Source: Actinomycetota bacterium
GTDB lineage: Bacteria > Actinomycetota > Geothermincolia > Fen-727 > Anoxymicrobiaceae
Length of the DNA: 9,262 nucleotides
Direction of reading: 5' to 3'
Assembly (NCBI GenBank): GCA_016649525.1
Contig: JAENXM010000059.1
Span: forward strand, 1 to 9,262
The notes under the pieces were generated by a model. That model worked only from the letters and a program-made list of their open reading frames with translations, made no database searches and had not been told where the DNA came from. The translations under genes and the position numbers were made by a program. This document shows positions 5,426 through 9,262 of this stretch, piece after piece (the first letter of the stretch is position 1; every line of letters starts with the position of its first letter).

Positions 5426-5689
5426 TTGGAGCTGAAGAACGTCATGGAGGACGTGGTCGCTTCCTACGTGGACGAGGTCCTGGAGCAGGACGAGGATTTC
5501 TGCGGCTGCCCTCACTGCCGACTCGACGTTATAGCCCTTACGCTTAACCGCCTCGAGGCGAAGTACGTTGTCTCAGAGAAGGGATACGTCTACGCGAAGG
5601 TAGGCGAGCTGCAGGCCCAGTTCCGGGCTGATACCATCGTTGCCGCCACCAAGGCCATGAAGGTGGTCAAGAAACACCCGCGCCACTAG
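5426..5689 (+). CDS. ComFB-family protein
   Basis: An 87-aa protein matching the late-competence ComFB family. ELKNVMEDVVASYVDEVLEQ is followed by FCGCPHCRLDVIALTLNRLEAKYVVSEKGYVYAK and a C-terminal ADTIVAATKAMKVVKKHPRH. CGCPHC holds the cysteines typical of the family and may bind metal. The TTG at 5426 is chosen because of the well-placed GGGAGG and because many family members begin at the LKNVMEE segment; a GTG at 5402 would add 8 residues. Named for the Bacillus comF operon, the family is widespread in non-competent bacteria. Related proteins have been linked to nucleotide second-messenger binding in cyanobacteria, so a signalling role is possible. No other competence gene is nearby. It is the first gene of a plus-strand cluster, 42 nt before the next gene. 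Confidence 0.85.
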   Translation: MELKNVMEDVVASYVDEVLEQDEDFCGCPHCRLDVIALTLNRLEAKYVVSEKGYVYAKVGELQAQFRADTIVAATKAMKVVKKHPRH

Positions 5690-5731
5690 GTTGACGGCCG
5701 CGGGCTTCGATAGTCTCCTTTGAAGAAGCAA

Positions 5732-6940
5732 ATGGAATACCAGACTCCGAAGCAGTACAGGGAAGATATCTGCAAGCAGTGCGGGACCTGCCTGGTCAGC
5801 TGCCCTGTCATGAAGCTCTCGCCGGAGGAAGCCCGGCGGGAGATTCGCAACCTCCGGGAGGGCAGGGACAGTATAGCCCTTCGCAAGTGCACTACCTGCT
5901 TCGACTGCGATTTCGCATGCCCCAACGGATGCAACCCAGGCGAGCTCATGCAGCATCGCTTCAACCGGACATACTCCGAGCGCGGTCTGCCCGAGCGTGC
6001 CCGTTACTTCCTGCCCCACAGCAAGCGGAACTTCAGGACATACGTGATAGACCGCATGGGCCCGCGCGAGAAGGCCATCATCGAATCCTGGAAAGACCTC
6101 TCCCCCGCCGACGAGGTCTGCTACCCGGGATGCAACGTCGTCGTGACGCCGCTCCTCACGCAGACCCGCGCGCTTTCCGGTCTCGACATCCGCGGGGCAC
6201 TCGAGTATTGCTGCGGCGAGATGTACTACCGCATGGGGCTCTTCGACCAGGTGAGGCAGGTCGCGCGGAAGACCCAGGGCTTTTTTGATACGCTGGGAGC
6301 GCGCAAGGTCACCATACTCTGCACGGCGGGCCACTACATGTTTACGCGCGTTCTGCCCCACTTCGGGGCGGACTACTCCTTCGAGATGGAATCGTACCTG
6401 TCATATATAAAGAGAAGGGTCGATTCGGGAGAGCTGGAGTTCAAGCATCCTCTCAACATGAAGGTGACAGTGCAGGAGTCCTGCTACGGGAAGCAGTTCG
6501 GGCCGGACTATATGGACATACCGCGTGAGCTCCTCTCAAAGGCCGGGGCCGAGGTCGTGGAGATGGAGAACTCCCGCGAATGCATGCTCTGCTGCGGCAT
6601 CGGCGCGGGCTTCAGCCCAGGGAGCGCCTACAACCCGATGGCGCTCACCACATCCACGATCAAGGTCATGCGCTCCGCAAAGAGGAGCGGCGCCGAGGCT
6701 GTAGTCACCTACTGCAGCGGCTGCATGCAGATGTTCTCCACCGGACTCGTCGTTTACCGCACCGCGCTGCCCGTCTATCACATCCTCGAGCTGCTGGGTA
6801 CTGCCATGGGAGAGACCTCCGAACCCTTCAAGGGGCGGCTGGCCCGGAACATGCTCGCCGGGATCATAAGAAACCAGGGCCCGGCCCTTTTGTCCCGCAG
6901 GCGCTTCAACGCGGCTGAAATAGATATCGGTATCGAATAA
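5732..6940 (+). CDS. (Fe-S)-binding CCG-domain protein, HdrD/GlpC/LutA-like
   Basis: A cytoplasmic electron-transfer subunit of 402 aa. The N-terminus has two [4Fe-4S] motifs, CKQCGTCLVSCP (Cys14, 17, 20, 24) and CTTCFDCDFACPNGC (Cys53, 56, 59, 63). Two cysteine-rich CCG domains follow. The first has CYPGC (130-134) and CCG (160-162), but its closing CxxC is reduced to CTAG (197-200). The second is complete: SCYGKQF (about 250), CMLCCGIGAGFSP (284-296) and CSGC (328-331). In HdrB/HdrD the CCG domains bind noncubane clusters that reduce disulfides; in GlpC and LutA-type proteins they pass electrons from oxidised substrates. No substrate-binding partner is visible. The ATG at 5732 has AGAAG 3 nt upstream; a TTG at 5720 would add four residues and has no Shine-Dalgarno. 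The stop lies 2 nt before the RACo-like gene, so the two probably work together. Confidence 0.9.
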   Translation: MEYQTPKQYREDICKQCGTCLVSCPVMKLSPEEARREIRNLREGRDSIALRKCTTCFDCDFACPNGCNPGELMQHRFNRTYSERGLPERARYFLPHSKRNFRTYVIDRMGPREKAIIESWKDLSPADEVCYPGCNVVVTPLLTQTRALSGLDIRGALEYCCGEMYYRMGLFDQVRQVARKTQGFFDTLGARKVTILCTAGHYMFTRVLPHFGADYSFEMESYLSYIKRRVDSGELEFKHPLNMKVTVQESCYGKQFGPDYMDIPRELLSKAGAEVVEMENSRECMLCCGIGAGFSPGSAYNPMALTTSTIKVMRSAKRSGAEAVVTYCSGCMQMFSTGLVVYRTALPVYHILELLGTAMGETSEPFKGRLARNMLAGIIRNQGPALLSRRRFNAAEIDIGIE

Positions 6941-6942
6941 AA

Positions 6943-8592
6943 GTGACTTCCCCCGCTTCCGAAGAATTCGAGGTCCGGTTCCTGCCCGGCGGGCGCTCAA
7001 TCCGGGTGCGCGGCGGATCCACTGTCATGGACGCGGCGCTCCTGGCCGGAGTCTGGATCGACGCCCCCTGCGGCGGGGAGGGCCGCTGCGGGAAATGCCG
7101 GGTAAAGCTTTCAGGAGAGACCGCCCCGCCGACCGAAGAGGAGCTCGAGCATCTCTCGCCGGAAGAGCTCCGCGGGGGGATCAGGCTCGCATGCCAGGCG
7201 GTCGTGACCGGCCCGCTGAGCGTCGAACCGACAGGTGTGGTCGCCTGGGCCTCCGCAAAAACGGGCCTCCTGGGGCAAGCGACGCTTGCGGTGGACCTGC
7301 CAGAGCTTAGCGCTAAAACCTGCACCGCGCCGCCGCTCGGGGCCGCCCTTGACGCGGGGACCACCACCCTCTGCGTCTCCCTCATAGACCTCACCACCGG
7401 CGACAGGCTCGCGGTCGCCTCTGCAGAGAACCCCCAGACGCGCCTCGGCGCGGACGTGATGACCCGTATCGACCGCTGCCGGAACGACCCCGACTGCCTG
7501 TCGGAGATGCAAACCGAGGTCACCGCTTCTTTCAACGGGTTGCTGGCGGATGTAACGGCGGAGGCAGGCCGCATTACCTCGGATATCGTAAGGGTTATCT
7601 CGGTCGGTAACACGACGATGATCCATCTCCTTATCGGCGAGGACCCCTCTCCCCTCGGAAGCTACCCGTTCGAGCCAACACTACAGGGGCCGGTGGACAT
7701 CCCCGCGTCCTCCGTCGGCATCGAGGCCGCCGAAGGGGCAAGGTTACTATCACCACGGTTCCTCTCGGGGTTCTTGGGGGCGGACATCGTGGCGGTGATA
7801 CTGGTATCCGGCATGGACCGCTCCGCAGAAGACTGTTTGGTGGTCGACCTGGGGACCAACGGGGAGATCGCCGTCGGCAACCGCGAGCGGATGGCGGCCT
7901 GCTCGACCGCGGCGGGCCCGGCGTTCGAGGGCATGCAGATAAGCAGCGGGATGAGGGCGGTCCCGGGCGCAATAGAGTCACTGAGCCGCAACGGGCTTCT
8001 CCTGCCACGGGTGCTCGGAGGGGGCGAACCGGCGGGGATCTGCGGCTCTGGGCTTCTCGACGCGGTCGCCGCGCTGCTCGAGGCCAAGCTCCTCAATCCA
8101 TCGGGCAGGCTGGCCCCACCATCGGACTCGGAGGGAACAGCCGCCGGAAGGATCAGGAATTCCAACTCGATGCGCGAGTTCGTGCTCTCGCCCGGCTCCG
8201 ACATCACGCTGACCCAGAAAGATATCCGCGAGTTCCAGCTCGCGAAGGGCGCGGTGAGGTCGGGCATCGAGGTGCTCGCAAGCCGGCTTTCACTCGAGTA
8301 CGAAAAGCTGACGAAGGTCTTCCTCGCGGGAGTCTTCGGGAACTTCTTAAAGCCCGCGAGCGCGGTCGCGGTCGGGCTTTTCCCTGAAGCTCTTGAGGGC
8401 CGCATCGACTTCGCGGGTAACGCCGCTCTCCTGGGGGCGGAGATGATGCTCGCCTCCGAGCGCGAGTGGAACAGGGCTCTTGACATCTCGAGAGCTGTCG
8501 AGGTGGTCGAGCTGTCCGGCGACCCGCTTTTCGACAGGGAGTTTTTCGCGAACCTGGCTTTCCCCGCTTCCCCATTTAGGCCGGGCTCTTAG
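6943..8592 (+). CDS. RACo-like activator: [2Fe-2S] ferredoxin fused to ASKHA ATPase (DUF4445 family)
   Basis: A 549-aa protein. The N-terminal plant-type ferredoxin domain (about 1-97) has Cys43, 49, 52 and 84 (APCGGEGRCGKC then LACQA). A linker follows, then the ASKHA domain with DAGTTT (137-142), NPQTRLGADVMTRI, DLGTNGEIA (302-310), STAAGPAFEGMQ (from 321), GICGSGLLDA (about 365-374), QKDIREFQLAKGA and LAGVFGNFLKP. RACo/RamA-type proteins use ATP to return an inactive Co(II) corrinoid protein to Co(I) for methyl transfer. It is shorter than the best-studied RACo (about 630 aa), mainly in the linker. GTG start 2 nt after the previous stop, with no clear Shine-Dalgarno, so translation is probably coupled. 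The last codons (FRPGS) and the stop come from a 56-bp repeat. No corrinoid protein or methyltransferase lies in the window, so the partner is unknown. Confidence 0.92.
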   Translation: MTSPASEEFEVRFLPGGRSIRVRGGSTVMDAALLAGVWIDAPCGGEGRCGKCRVKLSGETAPPTEEELEHLSPEELRGGIRLACQAVVTGPLSVEPTGVVAWASAKTGLLGQATLAVDLPELSAKTCTAPPLGAALDAGTTTLCVSLIDLTTGDRLAVASAENPQTRLGADVMTRIDRCRNDPDCLSEMQTEVTASFNGLLADVTAEAGRITSDIVRVISVGNTTMIHLLIGEDPSPLGSYPFEPTLQGPVDIPASSVGIEAAEGARLLSPRFLSGFLGADIVAVILVSGMDRSAEDCLVVDLGTNGEIAVGNRERMAACSTAAGPAFEGMQISSGMRAVPGAIESLSRNGLLLPRVLGGGEPAGICGSGLLDAVAALLEAKLLNPSGRLAPPSDSEGTAAGRIRNSNSMREFVLSPGSDITLTQKDIREFQLAKGAVRSGIEVLASRLSLEYEKLTKVFLAGVFGNFLKPASAVAVGLFPEALEGRIDFAGNAALLGAEMMLASEREWNRALDISRAVEVVELSGDPLFDREFFANLAFPASPFRPGS

Positions 8593-8630
8593 CCCGGTTC
8601 ACAAACCCCGGCCTAAGAGGCCGGGCTAAA
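8575..8630. repeat. 56-bp double-hairpin repeat, copy 2 (overlaps the 3' end of the RACo-like gene)
   Basis: Same element as at 5275. It has hairpin 1 CCGGGCT/AGCCCGG (8581-8597, loop CTT) and hairpin 2 CCCGGCCT/AGGCCGGG (8607-8625). Its ends TTTAG...CTAAA form an imperfect terminal inverted repeat (11 of 13 positions). The TAG stop of the RACo-like gene begins in the loop of hairpin 1. The CTTTT after the element could help transcription termination on the plus strand, but it is separated from the stem by several bases. Confidence 0.9.
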
Positions 8631-8640
8631 CTTTTCCCTG

Positions 8641-8696
8641 TCTAGACCGGGTTCTACGCCCGGTTCACAAATACCGGCCTAAGAGGCCGGGCTAAA
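8641..8696. repeat. 56-bp double-hairpin repeat, copy 3 (tandem, diverged)
   Basis: Ten bases (CTTTTCCCTG) separate it from copy 2. It differs from copy 2 at 7 of 56 positions. Most changes weaken hairpin 1 (ACCGGGTTCTACGCCCGGT region), while hairpin 2, CCGGCCT/AGGCCGG (8674-8690 region), is intact. It lies in the 148-bp space between the convergent RACo-like and lipoprotein genes. Confidence 0.88.
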
Positions 8697-8733
8697 TCTC
8701 TTGACCCAACCATTGGCCCGACCGGGCCGGGAG

Positions 8734-8749
8734 CCTACGGTCACGTAGG
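8734..8749. terminator. Hairpin across the stop codon of the Pro/Thr-rich lipoprotein gene
   Basis: CCTACG (8734-8739) and CGTAGG (8744-8749) pair around the loop GTCA, whose complement holds the TGA stop. A second short stem, GGCCC/GGGCC (8715-8728), lies just beyond. There is no T-tract, so termination by it is uncertain. Confidence 0.3.
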
Positions 8750-9055
8750 GGTCGTGCAGGGCTCGCTGTCGGGCAGCGGTGTTGGCTCGGGTTGGGGTTC
8801 GGTGGCTACATCAGCCGGTGTGGTCGTGGTCACAGAATCGGTCTCGTCATACGTGGCCTGATCTTCCGGAGCCGGTTCGGTCTGGGGTTGTGTCGTCGTT
8901 GCGCTCTGCGGAAGCGTCGGGACATCCGGCAAGCTTAACTCGGTGGGGGTCTGCACCTTTGTCTGCACGTTTGAATCCTTCTTGCCGCACCCCGGATACG
9001 CGACAAGCGCGGCAAGTAAAGCCACTGCCATCAACAGGTACGCTAACTTCTTCAA
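8741..9055 (-). CDS. Short Pro/Thr-rich lipoprotein of unknown function
   Basis: A 104-aa protein not recognised as a named family. The N-terminus MKKLAYLLMAVALLAALVAYPGC is a lipoprotein signal with cleavage before Cys23; Tyr at -3 and Pro at -2 are atypical for a lipobox. The mature ~80 residues are low-complexity Pro, Thr, Glu, Gln and Asp (for example QPQTEPAPEDQ, TTTTPADVATEPQPEPTPLPD), probably a disordered acidic linker outside the membrane. There is one more Cys five residues from the end. The TTG start at 9055 gives the Lys-Lys n-region and follows AGGATAAGGGA; a later in-frame ATG would lose both lysines. It is convergent with the RACo-like gene. The clean signal peptide and positioned ribosome site support a real gene. 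Confidence 0.7.
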   Translation of the reverse strand: MKKLAYLLMAVALLAALVAYPGCGKKDSNVQTKVQTPTELSLPDVPTLPQSATTTQPQTEPAPEDQATYDETDSVTTTTPADVATEPQPEPTPLPDSEPCTTPT

Positions 9056-9069
9056 TCCCTTATCCTATC

Positions 9070-9098
9070 TTTATCCGAGAGACCTCTGGCCTCATCAA
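9070..9098 (-). promoter_or_regulatory. Weak promoter candidate for the Pro/Thr-rich lipoprotein
   Basis: On the minus strand TTGATG (9098-9093) and GATAAA (9075-9070) are 17 nt apart, each matching consensus at 4 of 6 positions. Transcription would start within about 10 nt of the TTG, so the message would be nearly leaderless. It could be chance. Confidence 0.22.
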
Positions 9099-9132
9099 GT
9101 AAGGCGCCCTTTACGGGCCTTTGGTTCATCAT

Positions 9133-9148
9133 CCACCGGACCCGGTGG
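9133..9148. terminator. Hairpin downstream of the YHS-domain gene
   Basis: CCACCG (9133-9138) and CGGTGG (9143-9148) pair around GACC, 15 nt after the stop of the minus-strand YHS gene. A further imperfect stem (AAGG/CCTT plus CCC/GGG, 9101-9121) follows. There is no T-tract. It may separate the YHS gene from the lipoprotein gene. Confidence 0.35.
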
Positions 9149-9163
9149 TCACCGCCTCGGCAC

Positions 9164-9262
9164 TCACCTTGGGCGGAAGACGCGCCCGAGGAAGCCCTCC
9201 TTCTGCGCCGGCGCGTACTTCCCGGGCTCCTTCGAGAACTTCTCCCTACACCCCTCGGCGCA
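9164..9262 (-). CDS. YHS-domain protein, C-terminal end (5' part outside window)
   Basis: Only the last 32 residues are present. The frame opens at the right edge with CAEGCREKFSKEPGKYAP and ends LGRVFRPR before TGA. C-x-x-x-C-R-E-K-F-x-K-x-P-x-K-Y is the second half of a YHS domain, a small metal-associated module found alone or attached to heavy-metal transporters and other enzymes. About 14 residues follow the motif, so the YHS domain lies at the C-terminus here. What precedes it is unknown. It is too short to name further. Confidence 0.6.
   Translation of the reverse strand, partial: CAEGCREKFSKEPGKYAPAQKEGFLGRVFRPR

Noticed and set aside
7662..8486. 274-codon minus-strand frame opposite the RACo-like gene
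   Set aside because: Ser/Pro/Arg-rich antisense shadow of a conserved ATPase.
8575..8696. CRISPR array
   Set aside because: Only two tandem units with a 10-bp gap, diverged and palindromic; the third copy is 3 kb away and no cas gene is present.

Overview
The window is GC-rich, gene-dense bacterial chromosome. It suggests an anaerobic, deep-branching Actinomycetota-like organism. This is an inference: the S18 and SSB sequences look actinobacterial, the gene order rpsF-ssb-rpsR-rplI-dnaB is the classic one of Actinobacteria and Firmicutes, and the rest is iron-sulfur and low-potential redox proteins typical of strict anaerobes (DUF362 ferredoxin, CoA-dehydratase-type activase, HdrD/GlpC-like CCG protein, RACo-like corrinoid activator). 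Non-ATG starts are common here, with TTG or GTG apparently used by rpsF, rplI, comFB, the RACo-like gene and two lipoproteins.

Left edge (1-341, + strand): the 3' end of a DUF362-type protein with two ferredoxin motifs. It converges on a long minus-strand operon.

Minus-strand operon (5163 down to 350): a promoter with a perfect extended -10 (5228-5255) drives rpsF, ssb, rpsR, rplI, dnaB, a BadF/HgdC-type activase and a LolA/LppX-like lipoprotein. Spacings are tight, and dnaB and the activase share an ATGA overlap. rpsR is complete but has no ATG, GTG or TTG start. Its only plausible start is ATA, behind a Shine-Dalgarno-like GAGGGGTG and 39 bases after a strong C-run/G-run hairpin at the end of ssb. 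L9 carries a long acidic, lysine/arginine-free tail.

Plus-strand operon (5426-8592): a ComFB-family protein, a two-cluster CCG-domain iron-sulfur protein and a RACo-like ferredoxin-ATPase. The last two are separated by 2 nt. The CCG protein could pass electrons to, or share a substrate with, the corrinoid activator, but no corrinoid protein or methyltransferase is visible.

Right part (8593-9262): two copies of a 56-bp double-hairpin repeat, a short Pro/Thr-rich lipoprotein (minus) and the 3' end of a YHS-domain protein (minus). A third copy of the repeat lies in the rpsF/comFB intergenic region. The copy after the RACo-like gene supplies that gene's last codons and its stop. No tRNA, rRNA, CRISPR array or intact transposase was seen.
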